Positions 46,336-55,288 of a stretch of 64,000 nucleotides of DNA are shown one piece after another. Position 1 is the first letter of the stretch. Every line of letters begins with the position of its first letter. This stretch comes from Bacteroidota bacterium (lineage in GTDB: Bacteria; Bacteroidota; Bacteroidia; Chitinophagales; Saprospiraceae). The notes under the pieces were generated by a model. It was not told the DNA's origin. It worked only from the letters and a program-made list of their open reading frames with translations, and made no database searches. Where the stretch lies: NCBI GenBank assembly GCA_029567325.1, contig JAKQLF010000122.1, forward strand, positions 1-64,000, given 5' to 3'. A program made the translations under genes and the position numbers.

Positions 46336-46716
46336 TTAAAAATCAAGACCTGGAAAGAAGGCATCTTCATAGTGTTCTATCGTCAGCTTATCCACTTCAT
46401 AACCAATTAAGGTAATGATGTCAAAACGAAAATTCCCATCATAGTCCATCTTTTCCATGTAAGCGGTCGCTGCTCTTACCAACAATCTCTTTTTCTGGTG
46501 ATTGACAGCCACTGCCGGATCGCCCCAAGTGTCGATGGCTCGGCTTTTTACTTCAATGAAAACTAAGTCTTTGTTTTTCTTTGCAATGATGTCAATTTCC
46601 AACTTGCCTGTACGCCAATTGACAGCTTCGATTTCATAACCAGATTGTTGCAAAAAAGTAAATGCAATGTGCTCTGTAAACTTACCTTTCTCGGTGGTAG
46701 TTTTACGTGTAGACAT
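46336..46716 (-). CDS. YraN/UPF0102 family nuclease-fold protein
   Basis: 126 residues, normal family length. Starts with a helix (GKFTEHIAFTFLQQSGYEIEAVNWR), then the core GKLEIDIIAKKNKDLVFIEVKSR, which gives the PD-(D/E)xK motif: Glu/Asp in ELDII-type position and E-x-K in EVKSR. A YMEKMDYDGNFRFDIITL strand follows. The family resembles Holliday-junction resolvases, but a biochemical role is not settled. The start is 18 bases after the stop of the T9SS cargo gene. Confidence 0.93.
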   Translation of the reverse strand: MSTRKTTTEKGKFTEHIAFTFLQQSGYEIEAVNWRTGKLEIDIIAKKNKDLVFIEVKSRAIDTWGDPAVAVNHQKKRLLVRAATAYMEKMDYDGNFRFDIITLIGYEVDKLTIEHYEDAFFPGLDF

Positions 46717-46734
46717 GCGTTGTAGAAATACAGA

Positions 46735-47436
46735 TTACTTTTTATTGAGTCTCAATGTTTTCAACACTTTATTTTTAGAGTCATAAAGTCTCACAAAATA
46801 TAGTCCATTATTGAGTCCTGAAACATCATGAGATGCGCCTCTGAAGTGATTTTCTGTTTTAATTTCTTTTCCTAATACATTGTATAAAGAAACTCTATTG
46901 ACACTAGCGTCGTTCTTGATGAAATACAGTTGTTCTGTCGGGTTTGGATAAATCAATAAATCCTCCTGACCTTTGATGTTATTGCTAGAAACCGTATTGT
47001 CAGCAATTACAGCAGCATTCGCTTTTGTCTGAGCTAGCAAATTTTTGAAATCTTTGTCACCATACAACTTGAGCTGTAAAGTAGTACTAGCTTTAAGACC
47101 TGAAGGATCAAAATATATTTTAAATAAAAGGTTTGTATTTGCTTTTAGGATGTTGGGTCTTCGGACGTCGATTTTATCAAAATTTTCGTTGTAACACAAT
47201 TCAGCATCACACATGGTTGTCTTCCATGAATTTGGAAAATCACTTCCTTTTTCTATCACCCAGTAAACCTCCACATCACTGGCTCCTTTATTGGAAATGA
47301 CCAGATTGTAAGTGTACATGGTATTCTCATTAACTACCACGTCCAAGCTCTGTGGATCAATGGTGACCTGAGCGTTTATTTGTAAAAACGATAAGCAAAA
47401 AACTATAGATAATAATCGGGTAAAAAGTCTCATCAT
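46735..47436 (-). CDS. secreted protein with T9SS type A sorting domain
   Basis: 233 residues from the Met at 47436 (the next codon is also Met). A longer frame to 47487 is rejected because a perfect -7 box lies within it. Signal peptide ends LQINAQ. The middle (about 25-145) is an Ig-like domain resembling DUF-type CARDB/ASPM folds (NTMYTYNLVISNKGASDVEVYWVIE). The last ~75 residues are the sorting domain: LLIYPNPTEQLYFI, VSLYNVLGKEI, GLYFVRLYD, LKTLRLNKK. Surface or secreted, role unknown. An AAAGAGAG sequence sits about 12 bases upstream of the start. Confidence 0.88.
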   Translation of the reverse strand: MMRLFTRLLSIVFCLSFLQINAQVTIDPQSLDVVVNENTMYTYNLVISNKGASDVEVYWVIEKGSDFPNSWKTTMCDAELCYNENFDKIDVRRPNILKANTNLLFKIYFDPSGLKASTTLQLKLYGDKDFKNLLAQTKANAAVIADNTVSSNNIKGQEDLLIYPNPTEQLYFIKNDASVNRVSLYNVLGKEIKTENHFRGASHDVSGLNNGLYFVRLYDSKNKVLKTLRLNKK

Positions 47437-47999
47437 GCAAACTCTCTTTATACATTCATTACAAATATAGCACATTATTGTTTTCACTAATCGAAAGATT
47501 TTGTTAAATCTCTATTCGGAACATAATAATCAGGGTTTTCACGCAATAAATGTCTGATTATCAGATTAGTAATATTTCATATATTTTTTTAAAATAATAT
47601 ATAATTGCAAAAGTGATTTATCATAGCCAAACACATTTATTTGTGAAAATATAATTGCTTTTGTGAAATTCTGTATGTGAGTTTTTTGAACAGTTTTCTT
47701 CATAAATCATTCATAGTGTGCTGATTCAAAATATAGTTTTATTGATATTCATGTTTCCATTCTGTTTTTATCAGATTCTGAATGAATAAAAAGTAGGTTT
47801 TATTTAACATCATATGACTGTTTTCAAGCAATTTAGTCAGACATAATTTGAAAAAGTGTGCGATATTTGCACTCCGAAATCAGAAACTACGTTTCTTTTT
47901 TATATTAATCATAGAAACTACATCACTTAAAAACTGTTGACATTATAAGGAGTAATATGGTTTTTACTTCTGAAAGTTGACTAAAACATTAAAAATACC
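47437..47999. other. AT-rich divergent gap between the T9SS cargo gene and sucA
   Basis: 563 bases with no gene. Contents: the minus-strand -7 box at 47462-47469; a near -7 box GATATTTG (47862-47869, one mismatch) that could serve sucA with a ~125-base leader; and a repeated 10-mer ATATAATTGC at 47599 and 47649, followed by AAAAGTGA and TTTTGTGA. Otherwise I see nothing. Confidence 0.5.
47462..47469 (-). promoter_or_regulatory. -7 box (TATATTTG) of the T9SS cargo gene
   Basis: Exact TAnnTTTG on the minus strand, 25 bases upstream of the Met pair at 47436. It decides the start codon. Confidence 0.5.
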
Positions 48000-50738
48000 A
48001 TGAAGGACTTTTCTCATGTTTTCAATGCACACCCCAGTTACATTGAATCAATTTATAAGAATTATCAAAAAAACCCAGCGGAAGTAGACCAAGAATGGCG
48101 CTTGTTTTTTGAAGGTTTTGATTTTGCTTCGCAAAGTAATGGACATGCAGCTCCTTCAGAAGCAAGTTTTGATACTTCTTTTTCTACCAAAGAATTTGGC
48201 GTGCTCTCCATCATCCACGGTTTCAGGTCTAGAGGGCATTTACTATCTACCACCAACCCAATCATGGCTCGTAGAGACCGTGCCCCACACTTAGACCTCA
48301 ACGATTATGGTTTGGAAGAATCTGATCTTACCAAGGTTTTTAGTGCTGGTGAAGAAATTGGCATGCACAATGCAACCCTTCAGGAAATCATCAATAGACT
48401 CAAAACCATCTACTGTGGACAGATTGGTGTCGAATACGCACACATCGAAAACAGAGAAAAGCGCATGTGGCTCCGCAATAAAATGGAAGGTCGCAATCTG
48501 AGTGCTGACTATGGCCTTCCCACCAATAAGAAAAAACGAATTCTTGAAAAACTTAATGGCGCAGTAGTTTTTGAAAAATTCTTACACACCAAATATGTTG
48601 GTCAAAAAAGATTTTCACTTGAAGGTGGAGAAACTACCATCGCTGCTTTGGATGCAATCATCAACATTGCAGCTGAGGACAAAGTCGAAGAAGTAATCAT
48701 GGGTATGGCCCACAGAGGTCGTCTCAATGTATTGGTCAATATATTGGGAAAAACCTATGACATGGTCTTCAACGAATTTGAGGGTAATACACTTTTGGAC
48801 CAAAGTTTTGGAGATGGAGATGTAAAATACCACCTAGGCTTTTCTTCCATGGTTGAAACCCCAAGTGGCAAAACTATTCACCTCAAAATGGCTCCCAATC
48901 CTTCTCACCTCGAGGCAGTCAATCCTGTAGTAGAAGGTTTTTCTAGAGCGAAAGCAGATTTATTATATCAAAGTGATTATGACAAAATATTGCCCATCAT
49001 CATCCACGGCGATGCTGCGATAGCAGGTCAAGGAGTGGTTTACGAGGTTGTACAAATGAGTCAACTTGCCGGTTATTACACAGGAGGTACTATTCACTTT
49101 ATAACCAACAATCAGATTGGTTTTACCACTGATTTTGATGACGCAAGATCATCTACTTATTGTACAGCTGCGGCTTCTTTGGTTCAAGCACCAGTTTTTC
49201 ACGTAAATGGTGATGATCCAGAGGCGGTTGTTTTTGCTGCCGAATTAGCTACTGAGTACCGTCAATTGTTTAACAATGACGTGTTTATTGACATGGTTTG
49301 TTATAGAAGACATGGTCACAACGAAGGCGACGATCCAAAATTCACCCAACCTAGGATGTATGATCTGATTGCTGAGCATCCAAATCCACGTGAAATATAT
49401 GGTAAGATATTAGCTGATAGAGGGGAAGCGGATGCAAAACTTGCAGAAGAATTGGAAAGCAAGTTTTGGAATGTTTTGCAGGAACGTTTGGATGAAGTAA
49501 AACAACAATCCTTACCATATAAGTATCAGGAACCTGAGTTGGCATGGAGACAATTGGAGAGAACTTCAGATCCAAAAAGCATTTTTGGAAAGAAATTCAA
49601 CACCGGTATTTCAAAAGAAGATGTAAATGCAGTTGTAAAACACCTACAAACTGTGCCCAAGGGATTCACCCCGATGTCCAAGATCAAAAGATTGGAAAAA
49701 TCCAAAAAAGAAATGATTGATAAGGGTGAGATCGACTGGGGTTGGGCGGAATTGATTGCTTATGGTTCTATCCTCAAAGACGGAAAGAATGTCCGTATGA
49801 GTGGTCAGGATGTAAAGAGAGGTACCTTCTCTCACAGGCACGCTGTATATACTGACGAGAAAACTTACGAACAATACAATAGGTTGAATGGAGCCGGAAA
49901 TGGTCGATTTATGATTTTCAACTCCTTGCTTTCAGAATTCGCTGTTTTGGGATTTGAGTATGGATATTCATTGTCAACTCCGGATTCTTTGGTTTTGTGG
50001 GAGGCACAATTTGGTGACTTTTCCAATGGGGCACAGACCATCATTGACCAGTTTATTTCTGCTGCAGAAAGTAAGTGGCAGCGCATGAGCGGTCTGGTGA
50101 TGTTGTTGCCTCATGGTATGGAAGGTCAGGGCCCTGAACACTCGAGTGCAAGACTAGAGCGATATTTACAACTTTGCGCCAACTTCAATATGATCATAGC
50201 CAATGTTACTTCACCGTCCAATTATTTCCATTTATTGAGACGACAACTTGCTATGCCATATAGAAAACCATTGATTGTCATGTCTCCAAAATCTATGTTA
50301 AGACATCCCAATTGTATGAGTCCGATCAGCGAGTTGGAAAGTGGCAATGAGTTTCTTCCTATTATTGCTGAAAAGCAAGTAAAACCCAAAGATGCCAAGA
50401 GACTTTTGTTCTGTTCTGGTAAAGTGTACTATGAACTAGATGAATACCGTACAGCCAATAAGATCACTGATACAGCTATCTACCGTGTAGAGCAATTGTA
50501 TCCGTTGGACGAAGAGCAGATCAGATCAATCATCAAGGAACACGGAAAAGCAGAAGTGTTCTGGGTACAGGAAGAATCATCCAATTATGGACCATGGTTG
50601 TATTTGATGCAATATTTCAGAAAAGACAACATAGAATTGGTGGCTAGAAAACCATCAGCTTCACCAGCAACCGGATTTAAAAAGGTACATGATCAACAGC
50701 AAGAAGATCTCATGAAACGTGCCTTTGGCGTCGCATAA
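48000..50738 (+). CDS. sucA: 2-oxoglutarate dehydrogenase E1 component
   Basis: 912 residues. Thiamine-diphosphate enzyme that decarboxylates 2-oxoglutarate and passes the succinyl group to the E2 lipoyl protein in the TCA cycle. Seen: the N-terminal E1o segment AHPSYIESIYKNYQKNPAEVDQEW, the HGFRSRGHL motif, MGMAHRGRLNVLVN, HLKMAPNPSHLEAVNPVVEG, IHGDAAIAGQGVVYE with the ThDP/Mg GDG-type region, and the C-terminal transketolase-like domain (LLPHGMEGQGPEHSSARLERYLQ). Complete length. sucB is not adjacent; radA follows after 8 bases. Confidence 0.97.
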   Translation: MKDFSHVFNAHPSYIESIYKNYQKNPAEVDQEWRLFFEGFDFASQSNGHAAPSEASFDTSFSTKEFGVLSIIHGFRSRGHLLSTTNPIMARRDRAPHLDLNDYGLEESDLTKVFSAGEEIGMHNATLQEIINRLKTIYCGQIGVEYAHIENREKRMWLRNKMEGRNLSADYGLPTNKKKRILEKLNGAVVFEKFLHTKYVGQKRFSLEGGETTIAALDAIINIAAEDKVEEVIMGMAHRGRLNVLVNILGKTYDMVFNEFEGNTLLDQSFGDGDVKYHLGFSSMVETPSGKTIHLKMAPNPSHLEAVNPVVEGFSRAKADLLYQSDYDKILPIIIHGDAAIAGQGVVYEVVQMSQLAGYYTGGTIHFITNNQIGFTTDFDDARSSTYCTAAASLVQAPVFHVNGDDPEAVVFAAELATEYRQLFNNDVFIDMVCYRRHGHNEGDDPKFTQPRMYDLIAEHPNPREIYGKILADRGEADAKLAEELESKFWNVLQERLDEVKQQSLPYKYQEPELAWRQLERTSDPKSIFGKKFNTGISKEDVNAVVKHLQTVPKGFTPMSKIKRLEKSKKEMIDKGEIDWGWAELIAYGSILKDGKNVRMSGQDVKRGTFSHRHAVYTDEKTYEQYNRLNGAGNGRFMIFNSLLSEFAVLGFEYGYSLSTPDSLVLWEAQFGDFSNGAQTIIDQFISAAESKWQRMSGLVMLLPHGMEGQGPEHSSARLERYLQLCANFNMIIANVTSPSNYFHLLRRQLAMPYRKPLIVMSPKSMLRHPNCMSPISELESGNEFLPIIAEKQVKPKDAKRLLFCSGKVYYELDEYRTANKITDTAIYRVEQLYPLDEEQIRSIIKEHGKAEVFWVQEESSNYGPWLYLMQYFRKDNIELVARKPSASPATGFKKVHDQQQEDLMKRAFGVA

Positions 50739-50746
50739 TTTATACT

Positions 50747-52117
50747 TTGGCTAAAACAAAAATTGCATTCTTCTGCACGGCCTGTGGTCACGAATCTCCA
50801 AAATGGATGGGTAAGTGTCCATCGTGCGGGGAGTGGAATACTTTAGTTGAGGAATTGGTGCAAAAATCAAGCGGTACCAAGGACTTGATTGACGACCTCG
50901 TGCACAGAGATTCAGGCAGAAAGAAAACTTTTCCTCAGTTACTTCAGGACATTGTACCCGGGCAGAACAGTCGCAGCGACACAAAGGACGGAGAACTCAA
51001 TCGGGTATTGGGAGGAGGTTTGGTCAGTGGCAGTTTGGTTTTGATCGGGGGTCAGCCAGGAATTGGAAAGTCGACCTTATTGTTACAGTTGGCCATGCGT
51101 TATGGCAAAACAGTATTGTATGTTTCCGGGGAAGAAAGCGAAGAACAAATACAAATGCGGGCTCAGCGCATCACTGGAGATGGTAGCCAATGTTTTATTT
51201 ATACTGAGACTGATCTTACAGAAATTTTGAGTCAAGCGCTCAAAATGAAACCAGCGCTCATCATCATCGACTCCATCCAAACGGTAGGAAATGGAAATAT
51301 AGAAAGTGCGCCTGGGTCTATTACTCAAATCAGAGAATGTACGGCTCAGTTTCAGAAGTTTGCCAAAGAAACCAATATTCCCGTCGTTTTGATTGGCCAT
51401 ATTACCAAAGAAGGTGGCTTGGCAGGACCCAAAGTTTTGGAACATATTGTGGACGTTGTCTTGCAATTTGAGGGAGACCAAAATAACATTTACCGCGTTT
51501 TGCGCACCACCAAAAACAGGTTTGGTTCCACAGACGAATTAGCCATCTATTCTATGGACGCGGGAGGTTTGCGAGAAATTCTCAATCCTTCAGAAATGTT
51601 GATTTCACAAAGCGATGAAGACCTCTCTGGTACTGCGGTAGCCTGTGCAGTGGAAGGACTGCGGCCTTTACTTTTGGAAACGCAAGCTTTGGTGACGCCG
51701 ACGGTTTATGGTACTCCGCAAAGATCTGCCACTGGTTATGATGCTCGCAGGTTGTCAATGATTCTTGCCGTTTTGGAAAAAAGATGTGGTCTGCCTTTTG
51801 GAAGTCGCGATGTATTTCTCAATCTGGTGGGAGGAATCAAAATCTCAGACCCTGCCATTGACTTAGCCGTGGTGATTGCCCTCATTTCTTCTTTGCAAGA
51901 TATTTCTATCGGTAAAAATATTTGTTTTGCAGCCGAGATTGGCCTCACGGGCGAAATCAGAGGAGTTCCGCGTATCGAACAGCGCGTCCAGGAAGCTGCC
52001 AGACTTGGTTTTGATACCATGTATATTTCCAAGTACAGTCCCTCTATCAAAGTACCCGGCATTCATGTCAAACTTATTTCTAAACTAGAAGACATTTTTC
52101 AGGAAATCTTCGGATAA
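50747..52117 (+). CDS. radA: DNA repair protein RadA (Sms)
   Basis: 456 residues, starting at TTG (50747), 8 bases after the sucA stop. No in-frame ATG precedes the zinc finger, so TTG is needed. C4 zinc finger with Cys10, Cys13, Cys24 and Cys27; Walker A GQPGIGKST at 102-110; the RadA-specific KNRFG at 256-260; C-terminal Lon-like P domain with KISDPAIDLAVVIALIS and EIGLTGEIRGVPRIEQRV. RadA helps process recombination intermediates through branch migration. The odd pairing with sucA suggests shared transcription only. Confidence 0.96.
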   Translation: MAKTKIAFFCTACGHESPKWMGKCPSCGEWNTLVEELVQKSSGTKDLIDDLVHRDSGRKKTFPQLLQDIVPGQNSRSDTKDGELNRVLGGGLVSGSLVLIGGQPGIGKSTLLLQLAMRYGKTVLYVSGEESEEQIQMRAQRITGDGSQCFIYTETDLTEILSQALKMKPALIIIDSIQTVGNGNIESAPGSITQIRECTAQFQKFAKETNIPVVLIGHITKEGGLAGPKVLEHIVDVVLQFEGDQNNIYRVLRTTKNRFGSTDELAIYSMDAGGLREILNPSEMLISQSDEDLSGTAVACAVEGLRPLLLETQALVTPTVYGTPQRSATGYDARRLSMILAVLEKRCGLPFGSRDVFLNLVGGIKISDPAIDLAVVIALISSLQDISIGKNICFAAEIGLTGEIRGVPRIEQRVQEAARLGFDTMYISKYSPSIKVPGIHVKLISKLEDIFQEIFG

Positions 52118-52177
52118 TTTAATTCGAGAAAAACTGAAATGCTCTTGAGAATGTTTACAAAAATTATGAATATTTGT

Positions 52178-52247
52178 ATACCATTCGGAAAATGGGTTGA
52201 CCAGAATTATTGCGCAGAAAATGGTCAAATGTATTTCCAAATGGTAT
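52178..52247. mobile_element. MITE-like element, short form (70 bp)
   Basis: Ends ATACCATTCGGAAA and, in reverse complement, ATACCATTTGGAAA. The left 40 bases (including TTGACCAGAATTATTG) and the right ~30 bases (AAAATGGTCAAA onward) match the two ends of the 162 bp element at 41849-42010. It therefore reads as an internally deleted relative. It lies in the gap between radA and the next gene. Confidence 0.75.
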
Positions 52248-52269
52248 AAATAATAAAAGGCTATTTGCC

Positions 52270-52851
52270 ATGCACGATATAGAACCATTTTTCAGGTGGA
52301 GGGATGAATATACAGCCGAGGAAGACAGCCAGTCGCCCTTTTTTGGCCAAACTTACAATGAGTTTGAGTACACCAATATGATTTATAATTATTACATCCA
52401 TCCATATTGGGACAGCATAGGATCTGCTACTTTATACCTCAAGGTTTTGTATGTGGATTACTTCAAAGGTTATGCTTTGATTGAGTTGATTGGTGAATGG
52501 AATGATTGTTTATACAATGATATCATGTACCTCAAAAACGAGTTGATCAACCACATGACCAAACAAGGTGTTCATAAGTTTGTGCTGTTTTGTGACAATG
52601 TCCTCAATTTCCACGGTTCTGATGATTGCTATTATGAAGAGTGGTGGGACGACATCAAAGATGATGAAGGCTGGATCGTGATGATCAATACTTTTGACCA
52701 TGTTTCGCAAGAATTAAAACGTACCAGACTCCAACATTATGTCAATTTTGGCCCGCAGTTCAATGATGTTTTATGGCAACGAAAGACACCAGAATTGGCG
52801 TATAAGGAGGTAAAGCAGTTGTTGAAACATCGGGTGAAGGAATTGTGGTAG
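52270..52851 (+). CDS. unrecognised soluble protein rich in aromatic and acidic residues
   Basis: 193 residues from ATG 52270 (MHDIEPFFRWRDEY). A longer frame to 52210 would begin inside the MITE-like element and is rejected. No signal peptide, no membrane segment. Tyr, Trp and Asp are frequent (FRWRDEYTAEEDSQSPFFG, YYEEWWDDIKDDEGWIVM). It appears alpha/beta: a YLKVLYVDYFKGYALIEL strand pair, a helix, a KFVLFCDNVLNF strand, then a helical end. No domain recognised; the composition is that of a real protein. Follows radA by 152 bases. Confidence 0.75.
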   Translation: MHDIEPFFRWRDEYTAEEDSQSPFFGQTYNEFEYTNMIYNYYIHPYWDSIGSATLYLKVLYVDYFKGYALIELIGEWNDCLYNDIMYLKNELINHMTKQGVHKFVLFCDNVLNFHGSDDCYYEEWWDDIKDDEGWIVMINTFDHVSQELKRTRLQHYVNFGPQFNDVLWQRKTPELAYKEVKQLLKHRVKELW

Positions 52852-52949
52852 GTTAGTTTATCATTTAACCTGCATTGTAAAAATCCTTTCAATCTTTGGA
52901 TAGATTTCGACATTTTCCAAAATATACTTCTTGGAATATAAACTTGAGT

Positions 52950-53021
52950 CTCGGTGGACTGCGAAATTCATTTCGCTGTAAATAAGATTTAAACATTCTT
53001 TGACGACCAAATAAATTTGGT
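52950..53021. repeat. hairpin repeat family 2, copy A
   Basis: CTCGGTGGACT leads into GCGAAA-TTCA-TTTCGC (52961-52976). After a ~30-base spacer comes ACCAAAT-AA-ATTTGGT (53006-53021). The two-hairpin layout is the same as copies B and C, but the first stem has A/T where they have C/G, a compensated change. A third hairpin, ATAGCAG / CTGCTAT, lies at 53034-53057. The gap 52852-53087 holds nothing else. Confidence 0.8.
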
Positions 53022-53087
53022 TATCTACCGATCATAGCAGAATGTTTTAGCTGCTATCGACGTATGCATTTTATCCCAATTCTTTTA

Positions 53088-53933
53088 TCAATCACCTTTC
53101 ACAAACCTCAAAGTACTGACCTTTCCATTTTGCATATTTACAATCTTCAAAAAATACACTCCTGCACTTTGATTGCTTAAACTGATCTCAACCTCTGCAT
53201 CAACTTTCTCAATGTTTTGTAAAAGTTGTCCTGAGGTATTATAAAGTTGTATTATACTTGGGCTTGTCAATCCTGAAATGGAAAGCAAATCATTCGAAAA
53301 TTCAACATCATAGGATGACTCTTGATGAGAAATTTCTTGGTTTGGAACAAGCTTGTCACAGGTTTCACAATTTACATCTCCGAGTAGTCTATATAATGTT
53401 TGATCAACCTTCAAGTAATTTAGTATGGGTTTTGGATCCACAATAAAAGTATAAGCCAAATTTGGATCAATGAAATAGGAATACTTATGAAAAGATTCCG
53501 CATTAAAATAAAATTCCAATGCTCCAATACCTTCAACCAGAACAATTGGAAACCAATTTGAACTCATATGGCCAAATTGAACACGCCTATTTTTATCAAA
53601 TATGTCTATCGTTTTTAAAGAATCAATTATCATTTCAGAATATTCACTCCAAAATAAGGTATCGCCAACTTTCAAATCAAAATCGTACCATTTGTATCCT
53701 TCAAACCATACTTGTCTCCCATATTGTGAAAGAGAACCACCAAAATATTCAGCTTTTAGAGTGTCTTTCTCCCACCGGGTGTTTTGAAGCTTTTCAATAA
53801 AACAACTCTCAGGATAAGGTGGAAAATATATACTACAATAATACCATTCTGTCCCAGGATCAAAGACTTGGGCTTTCACATTTATTATTCTAAAAAACAG
53901 AATCAGAATAAAAAGTAAAATCAATCTCATCAT
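53088..53933 (-). CDS. secreted protein with T9SS type A sorting domain
   Basis: 281 residues (Met at codon 2 equally possible). Signal peptide about 1-21 (RIINVKAQ). Residues ~22-190 are beta-rich with a C-x-S pair and Trp/Tyr-rich strands (WFEGYKWYDFDLKVGDTLFW). The sorting domain occupies the last ~75 residues: NDLLSISGLTSPSIIQLYNTSGQLL and AGVYFLKIVNMQNGKVSTLRFVKGD. Function of the body unknown. Opposite orientation to the preceding gene, with the family 2 repeat in between. Confidence 0.85.
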   Translation of the reverse strand: MMRLILLFILILFFRIINVKAQVFDPGTEWYYCSIYFPPYPESCFIEKLQNTRWEKDTLKAEYFGGSLSQYGRQVWFEGYKWYDFDLKVGDTLFWSEYSEMIIDSLKTIDIFDKNRRVQFGHMSSNWFPIVLVEGIGALEFYFNAESFHKYSYFIDPNLAYTFIVDPKPILNYLKVDQTLYRLLGDVNCETCDKLVPNQEISHQESSYDVEFSNDLLSISGLTSPSIIQLYNTSGQLLQNIEKVDAEVEISLSNQSAGVYFLKIVNMQNGKVSTLRFVKGD

Positions 53934-54000
53934 AATTTGAGAATTTTATATGATTTAAAATCATAAGGTGATTTGAGGAAACAGCATGAAAATAAACTAT

Positions 54001-54552
54001 TTAATGCAAAACGCATTGAAAAAACCCATCTTCATAAATCACCGTTTCTCCAAGTAAGGGCATATTTTTCCTTCTCGTAGTGTCCTGCTCAAAAGAAACA
54101 TGAAAAAATCCTTTGATAGAATTATTAGTTATTTCTGTAAGATTCACATAATTACTTGCGTCTTTTTTTATTTTGAAATTTGCCTCAATGATGTCGAATC
54201 CATGAATAAATGTGTTTAGTAAGGCTAAGGGCGTAGAATCACTAAATTTATAATAACCCACTTTGGCAGGAATGCGCAGCAGCCCTAAACTCACATTTCT
54301 ATAGGGTGAATCTTCGGTCCAATATTGGTCTATAGCTATGTGGATATATCCACTATCGTTTGAGTCTACCTGCGCATAAATGTAAGGTTTGATGAATTTT
54401 GAATTTTGATAAACCGAACAGTATCCCGCATAATCATAGATGAAAGCCTCTTCTACCCGCAAAGGCTCCTTGGTTTCAGGAATGCAGGATTTTAAAAAGA
54501 AAAAGCTCATTCCAAAAAGTAAAAACCTATATGTCAAGTCTAGAAATTTCAA
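54001..54552 (-). CDS. lipoprotein, unrecognised
   Basis: 183 residues. Lipoprotein leader with lipobox FLKSC (Cys23) after a hydrophobic stretch. The mature part is beta-rich (YIYAQVDSNDSGYIHIAIDQYW; IYEDGFFQCVLH at the end), with no Cys cluster or metal motif. No family assigned. The reading frame starts 44 bases past the O-methyltransferase stop, so it may be cotranscribed with it. Confidence 0.75.
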   Translation of the reverse strand: MKFLDLTYRFLLFGMSFFFLKSCIPETKEPLRVEEAFIYDYAGYCSVYQNSKFIKPYIYAQVDSNDSGYIHIAIDQYWTEDSPYRNVSLGLLRIPAKVGYYKFSDSTPLALLNTFIHGFDIIEANFKIKKDASNYVNLTEITNNSIKGFFHVSFEQDTTRRKNMPLLGETVIYEDGFFQCVLH

Positions 54553-54596
54553 CTTCCAATATATTTTATCTTATTTTTTCACAATTTCCCCAATTT

Positions 54597-55229
54597 TCAC
54601 AATTTCTGTATCACATTGATGCCATCCCTCAATGGCAAAATCACATTCTTCACCCGATGATCTTTGCTCACCATCACATTAAACTCATGGATCAGTCTGG
54701 TCTTTTTGTCCTTTTCTTCTTGAACCACTTTTCCATACCAAAGCACATTATCGGCAAGGATGATGCCTCCGGGTCTTACTTGATCAATGACCATCTCATA
54801 GTATAACGAATAGGATTCTTTATCTGCGTCAATAAAAACCAAGTCCCAGGATTCCTTTAAGGTAGGAATAATCGTCTTGGCATCTCCAACTAAAAATTGA
54901 ATTTGTGCTGCTTTCGGAGAACGTTCTATATATTTTCTGGCAATGTCTTCTATTTCATTATTGACATCAATGGTGTAAAGCAGGCCATGGTGTGAGAGTC
55001 CTTCAGCCAGGCAAATGGCCGAAAACCCAGTATAAGTTCCAATCTCTAAGACTCTTTGTGGCCTCATCATGGTGGATAAAATGCTCAACAAATTTCCTTG
55101 AGTTTGCCCTGATAACATTTGGGGTGCAAGTACTTGCAAATGCGTTGCCCGCTCCAAATCTAGCAACAAGGAACTGGATTGCGTTTTATATTGATCTATG
55201 TATAAGTCAATTTCCGGATCGGTAATCAT
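54597..55229 (-). CDS. class I SAM-dependent O-methyltransferase
   Basis: 210 residues, typical of the small bacterial COMT-like (Methyltransf_3) group. SAM-binding motif VLEIGTYTGFSA, GLLYTIDVN at the second strand, and DLVFIDADKESYSLYYE, in which the first Asp binds divalent metal; the usual ADN motif is present as ILADNVLWYG. It would methylate a catechol-like hydroxyl group of a small molecule. The substrate is not deducible from context (lipoprotein and EamA exporter neighbours). Confidence 0.9.
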   Translation of the reverse strand: MITDPEIDLYIDQYKTQSSSLLLDLERATHLQVLAPQMLSGQTQGNLLSILSTMMRPQRVLEIGTYTGFSAICLAEGLSHHGLLYTIDVNNEIEDIARKYIERSPKAAQIQFLVGDAKTIIPTLKESWDLVFIDADKESYSLYYEMVIDQVRPGGIILADNVLWYGKVVQEEKDKKTRLIHEFNVMVSKDHRVKNVILPLRDGINVIQKL

Positions 55230-55288
55230 GTATTATTTTTATGTGCAATGAAGTTACAAATCTTTTTACAGCTTGCCAAAAAGCTGAT

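Noticed and set aside
47599-47658. ATATAATTGC repeated 50 bases apart upstream of sucA
   Set aside because: Only 10 bases in a very AT-rich region; likely chance, kept only as a note in the gap entry.
52210-52269. Upstream start for the gene after radA
   Set aside because: The extension is encoded by the MITE-like element and has no protein-like features.
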